In this document: positions 6,363-14,700 of the stretch, piece after piece
How the letters are laid out: each line of letters opens with the position of its first letter
Position numbering within the stretch: the stretch's first letter is position 1
Assembly: GCA_947599995.1 (NCBI GenBank)
Contig: CANQFW010000015.1
Span: 1-22,772 of the forward strand
Reading direction: 5' to 3'
Length of the DNA stretch: 22,772 bases
Source of the DNA: an uncultured Clostridia bacterium
Lineage (GTDB): Bacteria; Bacillota; Clostridia; TANB77; CAG-508
Position numbers and translations under genes: made by a program
Notes under the pieces: model-generated
Database searches by the model: none
The model's input: the letters and a program-made list of their open reading frames with translations, nothing else
Told to the model about the DNA's origin: nothing

Positions 6363-7304
6363 ATGGTTGAAGATAACCAAATCAAGGCACAAATATCACC
6401 ATTTGCAATTAGAAAAGGTGAAATAAAAACGTTTGATGGTCAAGATGGATATGTATCAATGAACCAAATAGTACATAAAATAGATATAGGGCATATTACA
6501 GACATTCATTTTGCAATATTAAATTTAATTAACGAATTTGAATTTATGACATCAAGACAAATATATCAAATGCTTGAACGTAAAGGGTATGAAGTAAAAT
6601 CGCAAGATAAGTTAAACAATAAGTTAGATTCATTGGTAAAATGTAAAATTTTGACTAGATATTATTTTACATCTGATGAAGGAAAAGGAATATATAGAGT
6701 TTACTGTCTGGAAAAAATGGGAAAATATTTACTAGATACAAGAGAAGAGGTAGAGTGTAAATGGAAACAATCTGACAATACGAAACCTGTTGCTATGATT
6801 AAAAAAAGGCTTTCGGGAAATCAAGTAATAATAGCCTATTTAAACAAAGTTAAAGCATTTGATTCTTATATAGTAAAACCTACATTGAATGCAAAAACAT
6901 TGGGAAAAGTATTTAAAACAAGTGGAGGATGTGTAAAACTTAAGAAAAATGGTAAATGTATTCAATTTTTATTCGAAGTTATAAGAAGAGAAGATGAATG
7001 GCAAAAGAAATTTATAGATAAGATGAACTTCTATAAAGATTTCTATGATAATTTTGTAACAATGGATTCGGGATTTGAAAGTTTACCACAATTAATTTTC
7101 ATATGTGAAGATGATAGACATATGGCAGAAGTATTTAAAGAAGTTGTTACCAATAAAATTGAAATAGGTAAGATTAATTTGTATTATACTACTGATTTAA
7201 AACAAAATAGTGATTCATTAAAAGGGGCGTTAACGGAATTTGTACTTGATGATGAGACAAGAAAATATAAAGCAAAAACCGTAGAACTTAAATTATTAGA
7301 TTAA
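6363..7304 (+). CDS. Winged-helix protein, replication-relaxation-like
   Basis: This soluble protein has 313 aa. An N-terminal winged-helix region (about 40-120, with FEFMTSRQIYQML as a likely helix-turn-helix core and a GKGIYRVYCLEKMGK wing) is followed by a mixed domain. That domain has a central strand-helix segment (FLFEVIRREDEW) and LPQLIFICEDDRHMAEVF. This order resembles the replication-relaxation (Replic_Relax) family, where a similar acidic strand and FVxxDxRR-like motif follow the winged helix. The match is from memory of the pattern, so the family name is tentative. It has its own promoter and a strong AAGGAGG site, and is followed by the membrane protein/PspA set, which it might regulate. 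A DNA-binding role is likely; the target is unknown. Confidence 0.5.
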   Translation: MVEDNQIKAQISPFAIRKGEIKTFDGQDGYVSMNQIVHKIDIGHITDIHFAILNLINEFEFMTSRQIYQMLERKGYEVKSQDKLNNKLDSLVKCKILTRYYFTSDEGKGIYRVYCLEKMGKYLLDTREEVECKWKQSDNTKPVAMIKKRLSGNQVIIAYLNKVKAFDSYIVKPTLNAKTLGKVFKTSGGCVKLKKNGKCIQFLFEVIRREDEWQKKFIDKMNFYKDFYDNFVTMDSGFESLPQLIFICEDDRHMAEVFKEVVTNKIEIGKINLYYTTDLKQNSDSLKGALTEFVLDDETRKYKAKTVELKLLD

Positions 7305-7357
7305 TAAACTTTTATCAATGTTTATTTATGTATGTAAGGAAGGAGGGTTCTATAAAT

Positions 7358-7789
7358 ATGGGCAAAAAAGAAAAATCTGTCTCAGAAGAACTTGATGATT
7401 TAAGAAAATCTAACCAGAGTTTTTCAGAAAATGATCCATTGCATTTTTTTATTGGAATAATCTTATTAGGAGCTGGTTTATTCATGCTAAGTAAAAGAGT
7501 AATGGTACATAATAGTTGGTACATATGGAGAATAGGTAGTTTCAATTTGTCTTCAGGAACAGTTGTGATTCCATTGCTTATAGGAATTATATGGTATTTT
7601 GCAAATCCAAAATCAGTAATTCCAAAGATATTCATAATATTGGGAATAGTGTTTATAGTAGCCACAATAATAATGAGTGTAAGAATAAGCTTTGTAACTA
7701 CATCAATGTTTGATTATATTTTAATTTTAGGAATGGCAGCAGCTGGGTCAGGATTATTATTAAAGACAGTATTTAAGAAAAGAAGTTAA
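7358..7789 (+). CDS. Four-helix membrane protein beside pspA
   Basis: I start this protein at ATG 7358, because the AAGGAGGG ribosome site lies downstream of the other possible start at 7328. It has 143 aa: a charged N-terminal tail (KKEKSVSEELDDLRKS) and then four hydrophobic segments (about 32-48, 66-82, 87-106 and 118-136), ending in a basic KKRS tail. I recognise no named family. It lies 130 bases before pspA and a GIDE-domain gene, so it may be a membrane partner of an envelope-stress system, as small multi-helix proteins often are next to PspA in Firmicutes. Confidence 0.65.
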   Translation: MGKKEKSVSEELDDLRKSNQSFSENDPLHFFIGIILLGAGLFMLSKRVMVHNSWYIWRIGSFNLSSGTVVIPLLIGIIWYFANPKSVIPKIFIILGIVFIVATIIMSVRISFVTTSMFDYILILGMAAAGSGLLLKTVFKKRS

Positions 7790-7919
7790 ATAAATTTATA
7801 AAATAAAAAAATTTAATTATTAATAAGAAAGTTGTTGCTATTAATTAAATTATAAAAAATATTATGGACTATACAAATTATTTTTATTAATAGTAACAAA
7901 AAGTTAGGAGGAAAATAAA

Positions 7920-8588
7920 TTGTCAATATTTGAAAGAGTAAGTGATTTAGTAAGAGCTAATATCAACGATTTAATAGATAAAGCTGAAAATCCAGAGAAA
8001 ATGGTTAAACAAATTATTATAGATATGGAAGAACAATTAAGAAAGGCAACTCAAGGGTTGGGTACTGCAATGGGAAGTCTTAATCAAGTAAAAAATCAAT
8101 TAGCAAATGCTGAAGCTCAATCAGAACAATGGGAAAACAAGGCTAAAGCATGTTTAACACAAGGTAATGAAGAACTAGCAAAAAAAGCATTAGAAAATAA
8201 GGTAAAACAAGATAAAATGGTTGTACAATATAAAGAAATGTGTGATTCAATGCAACATCAAGTAGATGACATAAAATCACAAGTTGATCAATTGAAACAA
8301 AAATTAGAAGAAGCTAGAAGCAAGCAAGCTATGTTGGTTGCAAGAAGTCAAATGGCAGATGCAAAATCTCAAATGGCAAAAACATTAGGAAACATGGATA
8401 GCAAGAGTGCATTTGCAAAAATGGATAAAATGGAACAAAAAATAGCACAGAAAGAGGCCCAAGCAGATGCATTTTCAGAGGTATCTGGAGTTCAAGAAAG
8501 TGAGGGAGATCCATTTGAACAAATGGATAAAGAAAATAGCATAAATACAGAATTAGAAAGATTAAAGAAAGAAATGAATAATAATTAG
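7920..8588 (+). CDS. pspA: PspA/IM30 (Vipp1) family membrane-stress protein
   Basis: This 222-aa protein begins SIFERVSDLVRANINDLIDK, the hallmark amphipathic helix and first helix of PspA/IM30 proteins. The remainder is long coiled coil: MVKQIIIDMEEQLRKA, then repeated Gln/Lys/Glu heptads to about 185, then an acidic tail with a short final helix. PspA forms ESCRT-III-like rods or rings on the inner face of the membrane and protects it from leakage. The start is TTG 7920 behind a strong TTAGGAGG site. The 130 bases upstream hold only AT-rich sequence with an imperfect inverted repeat (about 7811-7852). It is 13 bases ahead of the GIDE gene and co-transcribed with it. Length and order are normal for the family. 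Confidence 0.93.
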   Translation: MSIFERVSDLVRANINDLIDKAENPEKMVKQIIIDMEEQLRKATQGLGTAMGSLNQVKNQLANAEAQSEQWENKAKACLTQGNEELAKKALENKVKQDKMVVQYKEMCDSMQHQVDDIKSQVDQLKQKLEEARSKQAMLVARSQMADAKSQMAKTLGNMDSKSAFAKMDKMEQKIAQKEAQADAFSEVSGVQESEGDPFEQMDKENSINTELERLKKEMNNN

Positions 8589-8601
8589 GAGGTAATAATG
8601 C

Positions 8602-9399
8602 ATGGGAATTTTATTACCTATTATCCTAGTAGTAGGAGGCCTAGTAGCAATATTCTATTTTAGGCCTAAGACTCAAAATAATATTACTGAAATGAAGTTT
8701 ATGCAAACAAAAACGATATCTGATTTAAAAAATATGTTTTCTCAAATGGAGAGTAATGGCTTAGGCAACGAGTACCGTGAATTTGTAGAATTAAAAGGGA
8801 ATGTATTTTCTAAAAATGAAACAAAAACTCCATTTTCTTGTAGGAATGTAGCATATTGTAGTTCTAAATTATTACAGGTTACACAGACAAGAGAGGTATA
8901 TACTGATAGTAATGGTAATAGAAAAGAGCAAATTACAAAACACGAAAATACAATTTCAGATGAAAAATCAAGTCAAAATATTGAATTGATAGATGCAAGT
9001 TCAAATGAAACAGTGGTTTTAGAAATTAATGGGACAGGTTGTAAATTAGACATTCCAAAAACTTTTGACAGATTTGAACCTAAAGATAATTTGAGAAATT
9101 ATAGATATTTTAATTCGTTTTCTTGGAATAGATTTGGTGCGGAAACTTTAGGATTTAGAATGGAAGAAAAAACTATAGATATTAATCAAGGACTTTATGT
9201 TATTGGAGAAGCATACAAAGTAGGGAACGAAATACATATAGGGAAGCCTAAGGATAAAAACAAACCATTTATTGTAACCACTAAATCTGAAGAAGAGTTT
9301 GTAAATACATCAACTAGAAAATCAATGTATCTTTTAGTTGGAGGTATTGCTTCAATCATAATTGGAATTGTAACGATGGGGTCAATTCTAGGAGGTTAA
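8602..9399 (+). CDS. GIDE-domain membrane protein (bacterial relative of MULAN/MUL1, no RING)
   Basis: The 265-aa protein has an N-terminal membrane helix (about 3-20), a central soluble domain of about 200 residues and a C-terminal helix (about 243-262). The domain shows the GIDE pattern: VELKGNVFSKNETKTPFSCRNVA (split: a Gly-x-Val strand, then the TPFSCRNVAYCS segment), a REVYTDSNG stretch, VLEINGTGCKLD, and a final ...VIGEAYKV strand before NTSTRKSMYL. In eukaryotes this domain lies between the membrane helices of the MUL1 ubiquitin ligase; bacterial members lack the RING finger, as here, and often occur with PspA or LemA. It directly follows pspA (13 bases, AGGAGG site) and probably acts with it at the membrane. 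Molecular activity is unknown. ATG 8598 is out of frame, so 8602 is the start. Confidence 0.75.
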   Translation: MGILLPIILVVGGLVAIFYFRPKTQNNITEMKFMQTKTISDLKNMFSQMESNGLGNEYREFVELKGNVFSKNETKTPFSCRNVAYCSSKLLQVTQTREVYTDSNGNRKEQITKHENTISDEKSSQNIELIDASSNETVVLEINGTGCKLDIPKTFDRFEPKDNLRNYRYFNSFSWNRFGAETLGFRMEEKTIDINQGLYVIGEAYKVGNEIHIGKPKDKNKPFIVTTKSEEEFVNTSTRKSMYLLVGGIASIIIGIVTMGSILGG

Positions 9400-9444
9400 A
9401 TATATTACAATGTTAATGCTATTAAATTTGGACACTATTAGAAT

Positions 9445-9480
9445 AAAAAGGAAACTTAACTTACAATAAGTTTCCTTTTT
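9445..9480. terminator. Bidirectional terminator between the GIDE gene and feoB
   Basis: AAAAAGGAAACTTA (9445-9458) pairs perfectly with TAAGTTTCCTTTTT (9467-9480) around an 8-base loop. The A and T tails make it work on both strands between the converging genes. Confidence 0.9.
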
Positions 9481-9518
9481 TGGATATAAAAATATTCTTT
9501 TATATTATAATATTATTT

Positions 9519-11662
9519 CTAAAAGCAATGTATTAATTGGTATGCACTGGAAATTAGTATGCAAATAATAATTCCACAAATAGTTGGCAGAACAAAACTT
9601 AAAAGAGTCCACTTTAGGCTTCCAGTTTCCTTTTTTATGGTAAGAAGAGTTGTGGTACAAGGGAAATGCAAAACTGTAAAAATCATAACATTAATTGCCG
9701 TAATTATATTCCAACCATGGGATTTTAGTATTTCTCCAAGAGATGCATAATCTGAAATATCTGTAAGTGAATTTGCGCCCAAATAGCACATTAGTATAAT
9801 AGGAAGAACAATCTCATTTGCAGGCATACCGAAAATAAAGGCTACTAGAATATAACCATCAAGTCCCATAAGTTTTGCAAAAGGATCTAGGAAATTAGCA
9901 ATTAAAGTAAGTAAGGTATTTCCGTCTATTGAAATATTAGCAAACAGCCAAATAACAATACTTGCAGGCACAGCAACTTGAATAGCTCTTATTAAAACAA
10001 AAATTGTTCTATCAAAAATGGACCTTACTAATATTTTAAAAATTTGAGGCTTTCTATAAGGGGGAAGTTCTAAAATAAATGAAGATGTTGTTCCTTTTAA
10101 AATTGTGTTTGAAAGTATTCTAGAAATTACTAAAGTTAAAATTATTCCAAGCAAAATAACAACTATTACAACTAATGTGGAAATTATAGAGGAATTGAAC
10201 CCTGATAAACTGCCACTTATAAATATTGTTGCAATTGCTATTAAAAAAGGATATCTACCATTACAAGGAACGAAACTATTGGTTATTGCAGCAATTATTC
10301 TTTCTCTAGGTGAGTCAATTATTCTTGTTCCGACAACACCAGCAGCATTACAGCCAAAACCCATACACATGGTAATCATCTGTTTCCCAGAAGTTCCAGC
10401 TTTTTTAAACAGTCCATCGACATTAAAACTAAGTCTTGGTAAAAAACCTAAATCTTCTAAAAATGTAAAAAGTGGAAAAAATATTGCCATTGGAGGAAGC
10501 ATTACTGAAACTATCCAAGTAACTGTTTTATATACTCCTAAAATAAGCATATCGCTAAGCCACGTGGGACAATGAATGTAATTTAGACCTAGTAATAATT
10601 TTTCTTGTAGAAAATCAAAAAAAGCAAATAGGACGCTTGATGGATAATTACTTCCACAAATTGTTAGATAAAATATAAAACCGAGAAAGATAATCATTAT
10701 TGGGATTCCAAATTTTTTCGATGTGATGATCTTATCTATATTTCTATCAAATTTACTATAATTTTCTTTAGTATAAGTACAAACTTCTTTATTTATCTCG
10801 GCAGACTTGTTTACAATGGATGTTACAATATCGTCTTTTAAATTAAAAGGAGATTGTGCTGTACCTGAATTTAATAATGAATGTAAACTTTGCTGTAATT
10901 CTTCAAATTCAGAGAATTTAATATTAAAATGTGATTCTATTGAAGAAAGTATTTTAGGCTCATTATCTATAAGTTTTAGGCATACCCATCTATGTAAATA
11001 GTCAGGTATATTAGGTATTTTTTTTATGATGGGTAGAAGTAAATTTATAGATTCTTCTACATTATCAGAATATTTTATAAGATTAGGTTTTACGTCTTTA
11101 TTAACACAAACCTTTTGAGTACATTTTAAAAGATTATTAAGTGTTTTTTTCTTAGTTGCAATTGTGCCTACTACTGGACACCCTAATAATTCTTGCAATT
11201 TAGAAAGATTTATTTTTATTCCCTTCTTCTTAGCTTCATCTAATAAATTAACGCATACAATTATATTTGGCATTATTTCCATAATCTGAAATACCAAATT
11301 TAAGTTTCTTTCTAAAGAAGTTGCATCTACCACTACAACTGTAGCATCGGGATTACCAAAACATATATAATTTCTTGCAATTTCTTCCTCTTCAGAAGTT
11401 GACATTATAGAATATGTACCTGGAATATCTACGAAAAGAAAGTTGCAGTCTAAATATTTGCAGGTTCCTGAACTATTAGATACTGTTTTCCCGAGTCCAA
11501 TTACCAGTATGCTGATGCATTCCTGTTAAATTATTGAATATACTTGATTTTCCGCACATTTGGATTGCCACTAAGTGCAACGGTAAAATCTGGATTTTCT
11601 TTTAATATATTAGAATTATTACCAGATAAAGCATTACCTGTTGAAAATGAAGTAAGCCCCAT
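9519..11662 (-). CDS. feoB: Ferrous iron transporter FeoB, frame interrupted twice by an extra C
   Basis: FeoB imports Fe2+ through a membrane domain controlled by an N-terminal GTPase. Reading from ATG 11662, the frame gives GNPNV at residues 32-36 and meets CGG (11554-11552). Skipping that C gives the P-loop GKSS (37-40) and NNLTGMHQHTGNWT; then CGG appears again (11493-11491), and skipping that C gives GKTVS and DIPGTYS (78-84, G3). The rest is an uninterrupted 628-codon frame with NLLDEAKKKG (G4), the Fe-gate segments MCMGFGCNAAGVVG and FVPCNGRYPF, and about 10 helices. The restored protein has 713 aa, normal for FeoB. Without both shifts the GTPase, which is essential in the family, is lost; yet the remainder is perfectly conserved. 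ATG 11405 inside the gene lies after the G3 motif, so it is not a sensible start. The gene follows feoA with a terminator between them. Confidence 0.88.
11490..11493 (-). other. Second putative +1 recoding site (CGG-G) in feoB
   Basis: On the minus strand the codons are TGG ACT CGG. Dropping the C (plus-strand 11493) gives TGG ACT GGG AAA ACA, i.e. the FeoB switch I motif NWTGKTV. It lies exactly 20 codons after the first site. Confidence 0.6.
11551..11554 (-). other. First putative +1 recoding site (CGG-A) in feoB
   Basis: On the minus strand the codons are AAT GTG CGG. Dropping the C (plus-strand 11554) gives AAT GTG GGA AAA TCA, the P-loop NVGKS. This glycine is invariant in GTPases. Confidence 0.65.
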
Positions 11663-11732
11663 ATAATCACCATCCTAATCTATAATATGTAAAATAATTT
11701 TGATGGTTACATGATAAGTTCTATATTTGTGA

Positions 11733-11764
11733 AAAAAGTGCAATATTAAAAAATTGCACTTTTT
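11733..11764. terminator. Bidirectional hairpin terminator between feoA and feoB
   Basis: AAAAAGTGCAAT (11733-11744) pairs perfectly with ATTGCACTTTTT (11753-11764) around an 8-base loop, starting 2 bases after the feoA stop. On the minus strand it ends in T and should stop most transcripts from feoA, so feoB needs read-through or its own promoter in 11663-11732. Confidence 0.8.
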
Positions 11765-11766
11765 AT

Positions 11767-11997
11767 TCACAACATTATTTCTATTAATTTTGCATCTTCT
11801 TTTCTAATAGCTATTAATGAACCTCTAAATTCATAAGCTCTAGGGTCTCCAGATGGACTTATAAAGATTGGCTTTAACCTTGTGCCATTTACTAACCCTA
11901 AGTCTAATAATCTTCTTCTTAAATTGTTTTTTGCTTTTAAGTTAATTACTGTTCCTTCGGTATTTATTGGTAATTTATCTAAACTTAATTGTTTCAT
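11767..11997 (-). CDS. feoA: FeoA, SH3-like ferrous iron transport accessory protein
   Basis: The 76-aa protein shows the FeoA pattern: LDKLPINTEGTVINL, RRLLDLGLVNGTRLKPI, and a final EFRGSLIAIRKEDAKLIEI strand, all of one SH3-like barrel. FeoA binds the cytoplasmic side of FeoB and aids iron uptake. The start is ATG 11997 because GGAGG lies 5 bases before it; an upstream TTG at 12009 is part of the ribosome-site region and is not used. It lies ahead of feoB with the hairpin at 11733-11764 in between, so the ratio of the two may be set there. A TTGACA at about 12030-12041 on the minus strand may belong to its promoter; I see no clear Fur or DtxR box. Confidence 0.92.
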   Translation of the reverse strand: MKQLSLDKLPINTEGTVINLKAKNNLRRRLLDLGLVNGTRLKPIFISPSGDPRAYEFRGSLIAIRKEDAKLIEIML

Positions 11998-12155
11998 AGA
12001 ATCCTCCAAGTATTTATTGTCTAATATATTATATTTATGTCAAATGTTAAAAGTTACTTGACTTTTTTTAGAATTTGATATAAATTTGATAGGTAAATTA
12101 AAGTAATAAAATATAAACTTTTTAAGTTAAATAAAAAAGAAAGGAAGAAAATGAG

Positions 12156-12620
12156 ATGGAAAAAATACGAGGATTTGAAATTGCAAAAGGTTTTGAAGAT
12201 AAAGGAATAAATTTGCCAATAAGAAAGACAAAGTATTCAGCAGGGTATGATGTTGAAGCAGCAGAAGATACTGTTATACCAAAATTTGTACCTGGGCAAA
12301 AACCAACGCTTATAAAAACAGGAATAAAAGCATATATGCAAGATAATGAGTATTTAATGCTTGCAAATAGAAGTTCTAATCCTGGAAAGAAAGGATTAAT
12401 TTTAGCAAATAGTGTAGGAATAATAGATAAAGATTATTATGGAAATTCAGATAACGATGGACATATTATGTTTGCTTTTTATAATATAAAAGACCAGGAT
12501 GTAGAGATAAAAAAAGGTGATGCAATAGGACAAGCAATTTTCATGCCTTTTCTTGTAGCAGATGGAGATAACGCTACAGGAGAAAGAACTGGAGGGTTTG
12601 GATCAACAAATAAGCAATAA
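12156..12620 (+). CDS. dut: Deoxyuridine 5'-triphosphate nucleotidohydrolase (dUTPase)
   Basis: The 154-aa protein has all five motifs of trimeric dUTPases: SAGYDVEAAE (1), ANRSSNPGKKGL (2), NSVGIIDKDYYGN (3, with the catalytic Asp and Tyr), GDAIGQAIFMPF (4) and RTGGFGST (5, the flexible C-terminal arm). It hydrolyses dUTP to dUMP and pyrophosphate, keeping uracil out of DNA and supplying dTMP synthesis. The start is ATG 12156 after AAAGGAAG; the ATG at 12150 is out of frame. The insert between motifs 1 and 2 (FVPGQKPTLIKTGI) is somewhat longer than in short bacterial forms, as is the spacer after motif 3. It is divergent from feoA, with a shared 146-base gap; a TTGACT/TATAAA pair at 12058-12084 (15-base spacer) is a weak promoter candidate. 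Confidence 0.93.
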   Translation: MEKIRGFEIAKGFEDKGINLPIRKTKYSAGYDVEAAEDTVIPKFVPGQKPTLIKTGIKAYMQDNEYLMLANRSSNPGKKGLILANSVGIIDKDYYGNSDNDGHIMFAFYNIKDQDVEIKKGDAIGQAIFMPFLVADGDNATGERTGGFGSTNKQ

Positions 12621-12659
12621 TTTGATACATAAAAAAATATCATATAAGAAAGGGTGTGT

Positions 12660-14360
12660 ATGTTAGAAGAAACTAATATATGCAATGGTAGAGTAATGCT
12701 AAAAAAAATTTGGAAAAAATGGAAAAAAAATAAAAATTTACAGTTTGAGATTTTATCTATAGTGCTAATTATTATGTTTTCAATATCAATAGTTTCAAAA
12801 AGCCTACAAAATGATACTTTTTATACAGTAAAAATAGGGGAGCACATTAAAGAGTTTGGAATAGATATGCAAGATCCTTTTTCATGGCATGATAATTTAA
12901 AGTACACCTATCCACATTGGTTATACGATTTATTTATGTATGGCCTATATGTATTGGGAGGATTTAAAGCAATATATTTATCAACATGTATACTTTCATG
13001 TATTTTAGGAATTTGTATATATAAGGTAAACAGCAAACTTGCAAATAACAAAGTTTTTTCTTTTATGATAACGATTGGTGCAATGTTTTTATTAAAAGGA
13101 TATATAGCGGCAAGAGCACAACTTGTAACATTCATATTGTTTATTTTGGCAGTTTATTTGATTGAAAGATTTTTAGACACCAGAAAAAAGCGATATGGGT
13201 TAGGGCTTATAGCAATTTCCTTATTAATCGCAAATTTACATGTTGCAGTTTGGGCATTTTTATTTATACTTTTTTTACCTTACATTGCAGAATATCTTAT
13301 ATCAGTTATTTCGGATATTGTCTTGTATAAAAAAAATAAAATCTTTTGGCTAAAAACAAAGATAAGAAGTTTAGAAAAAAGCACAAAGGAAAAAGATAAA
13401 TATAGACTTACAAGTTGCATAGAAAAACTAGAAAAAACAAAAGAATGCGCAGAAAAGATCAAAATAAAAAGAGAAGAAAATTTGGAAAATCCATATAAAA
13501 TTAAAATGCAAAGAAATCCAAATGTAAAGTTTTTAATAGTAATTATGATAATATGCGCACTGATGGGAATAATTACACCTTTGGGACATACACCATACAC
13601 ATATCTTTATAAAACAATGCATGGAATTACAATTAGCAATATTAGTGAACATTTACCTCTAACTCTTGCAGAGAATATACCAATTCTATGCACTTTGACA
13701 ATATTTTTAGCTGTTATGATATTTACTAAATCTAAAATTAGGCTCTCAGATTTGTTTATGATAGCAGGTCTTACATACTTGATGTTTTGTACGAGAAGAC
13801 AATCAACAATGTTTGTCTTAATTGGTTCAATTATTTTAAATAGAATGATAATACAAATGCTAGAGATATATGGAATATGTAAAGTAAAAGATTCAATACA
13901 ATTAGTAGATAGCTTAATAATAGCTATATTTGTTTTGGCAGTGATTCTGCTTAGTAAGCATTTTTATAAAGGGACAAAAGACAAGCCATATGTAAATGAA
14001 AGCACATATCCAGTTCAAGCTTCTGAATGGATTTTAGAAAATTTAGATATAAATAATATAAAATTATTTAATGAATATAACTACGGAAGCTATTTATTGT
14101 ACAAAGGAATTCCTGTATTTATTGACTCAAGAGCAGATTTATATACACCAGAATTTAATGAAGGATGCAGTGTTTTTTCAGACTTTATAAATGTTTCTGG
14201 ACTTGGATCATACTATGGAGACACATTTGAAAAGTACGGAATAACTCATGTTATAGTTTATAAAAATTCGAAAATAAATATGATGATAAAAAAGGCCGAT
14301 TCGGAGAAATATAATTTAATATATTCTGATAACAATTTTGTTATTTATGAAATTTTATAA
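12660..14360 (+). CDS. Large polytopic membrane protein, GT-C glycosyltransferase-like, with a charged insertion
   Basis: I start at ATG 12660 (AAAGGG 6 bases ahead), giving 566 aa; GTG 12654 is an alternative. A basic N-terminal tail is followed by helix 1, then an extracellular loop with DTFYTVKIGEHIKEFGIDMQ (Asp at the loop start) and WHDNLKYTYPHWLYDL, a pattern seen in GT-C and dolichyl-phosphate-mannose-like transferases, which use lipid-linked sugars. About ten helices follow. Between helices near 215 and 290 lies a 65-residue Lys/Glu-rich predicted coiled coil that is unusual in the family. The C-terminal soluble part (about 440-566) has ASEWILENL, NEYNYGSYLLYKGIPVF and IDSRADLYTPEF, typical of GT-C periplasmic domains. 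Lipid-linked sugar transfer to a wall polymer or protein is plausible but no donor or acceptor is visible. Confidence 0.6.
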   Translation: MLEETNICNGRVMLKKIWKKWKKNKNLQFEILSIVLIIMFSISIVSKSLQNDTFYTVKIGEHIKEFGIDMQDPFSWHDNLKYTYPHWLYDLFMYGLYVLGGFKAIYLSTCILSCILGICIYKVNSKLANNKVFSFMITIGAMFLLKGYIAARAQLVTFILFILAVYLIERFLDTRKKRYGLGLIAISLLIANLHVAVWAFLFILFLPYIAEYLISVISDIVLYKKNKIFWLKTKIRSLEKSTKEKDKYRLTSCIEKLEKTKECAEKIKIKREENLENPYKIKMQRNPNVKFLIVIMIICALMGIITPLGHTPYTYLYKTMHGITISNISEHLPLTLAENIPILCTLTIFLAVMIFTKSKIRLSDLFMIAGLTYLMFCTRRQSTMFVLIGSIILNRMIIQMLEIYGICKVKDSIQLVDSLIIAIFVLAVILLSKHFYKGTKDKPYVNESTYPVQASEWILENLDINNIKLFNEYNYGSYLLYKGIPVFIDSRADLYTPEFNEGCSVFSDFINVSGLGSYYGDTFEKYGITHVIVYKNSKINMMIKKADSEKYNLIYSDNNFVIYEIL

Positions 14361-14373
14361 TATAATCGTATTA

Positions 14374-14407
14374 AATCATAGTCAATATTTTTTGATTATG
14401 ATTTTTT
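14374..14407 (+). terminator. Terminator of the dut / membrane-protein unit
   Basis: AATCATA-g-TCAA (14374-14385) pairs with TTGA-t-TATGATT (14392-14403) around a 6-base loop, followed by TTTT. It begins 14 bases after the stop codon. Confidence 0.8.
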
Positions 14408-14553
14408 ATATTATAGGAAAGTTCTCTGAACTTCCTATAATATAAAGCATTCCACAGAAAAATTGTTATACAATTTTTCGCGGACGAACAAAGACGCGGA
14501 CTTTAAAATGTCATAAATAGCGAAAATGTAAATAATGTCCGCTTTTGTTCTTT
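14407..14553. repeat. Cluster of three hairpins in a non-coding block; possible small mobile repeat or RNA
   Basis: The 340-base gap 14361-14700 has no gene. After the terminator it holds (i) an inverted repeat of 17 bp with one bulged A and a 3-base loop (14407-14424 with 14428-14444, centre TTC-TCT-GAA); (ii) a perfect 10-bp hairpin GAAAAATTGT-TAT-ACAATTTTTC (14457-14479); and (iii) a G+C-richer pair, GAACAAA...GCGGAC (14486-14501) with GTCCGC...GTTC (14537-14550), where GCGGAC also occurs directly before at 14480-14485. The block is unlike the surrounding AT-rich DNA. It might be a miniature inverted-repeat element or a structured RNA; I recognise no family. From 14554 to 14626 I see only AT-rich sequence before the arsR promoter. 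Confidence 0.45.
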
Positions 14554-14626
14554 AATAGCAATTATATTATAAATATTAAATGATAAATATGAATCTAATT
14601 TATTTTTAAAATTGCAAATATTTCTA

Positions 14627-14684
14627 TTGACAACTAAAAATACTTATCATATAATAAAATTAACACATGAACAAATAATCAAAT
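14627..14684 (+). promoter_or_regulatory. Consensus promoter and ArsR/SmtB-type operator of the metal-resistance operon
   Basis: TTGACA (14627-14632) and TATAAT (14650-14655) with a 17-base spacer form a full consensus promoter. Downstream, ACATGAACAAATAATCAAAT (14665-14684) resembles the TGAACA-x2-TxxTCA 12-2-12 site bound by SmtB/CzrA-type repressors, lying over the start of the transcript. Repression relieved by metal is the likely control. Confidence 0.75.
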
Positions 14685-14700
14685 GAAAAAGGAGGAATCT

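Noticed and set aside
7328..7357. Alternative start at ATG 7328 for the membrane protein
   Set aside because: The ribosome site AAGGAGGG lies inside these codons, so ATG 7358 is the true start. The same reasoning moves the starts of arsR, trmFO and the helicase.
9559..11001. Plus-strand open frames of 63-156 codons opposite feoB
   Set aside because: They lie in the antisense of a well-conserved gene, have no ribosome sites and match no family.
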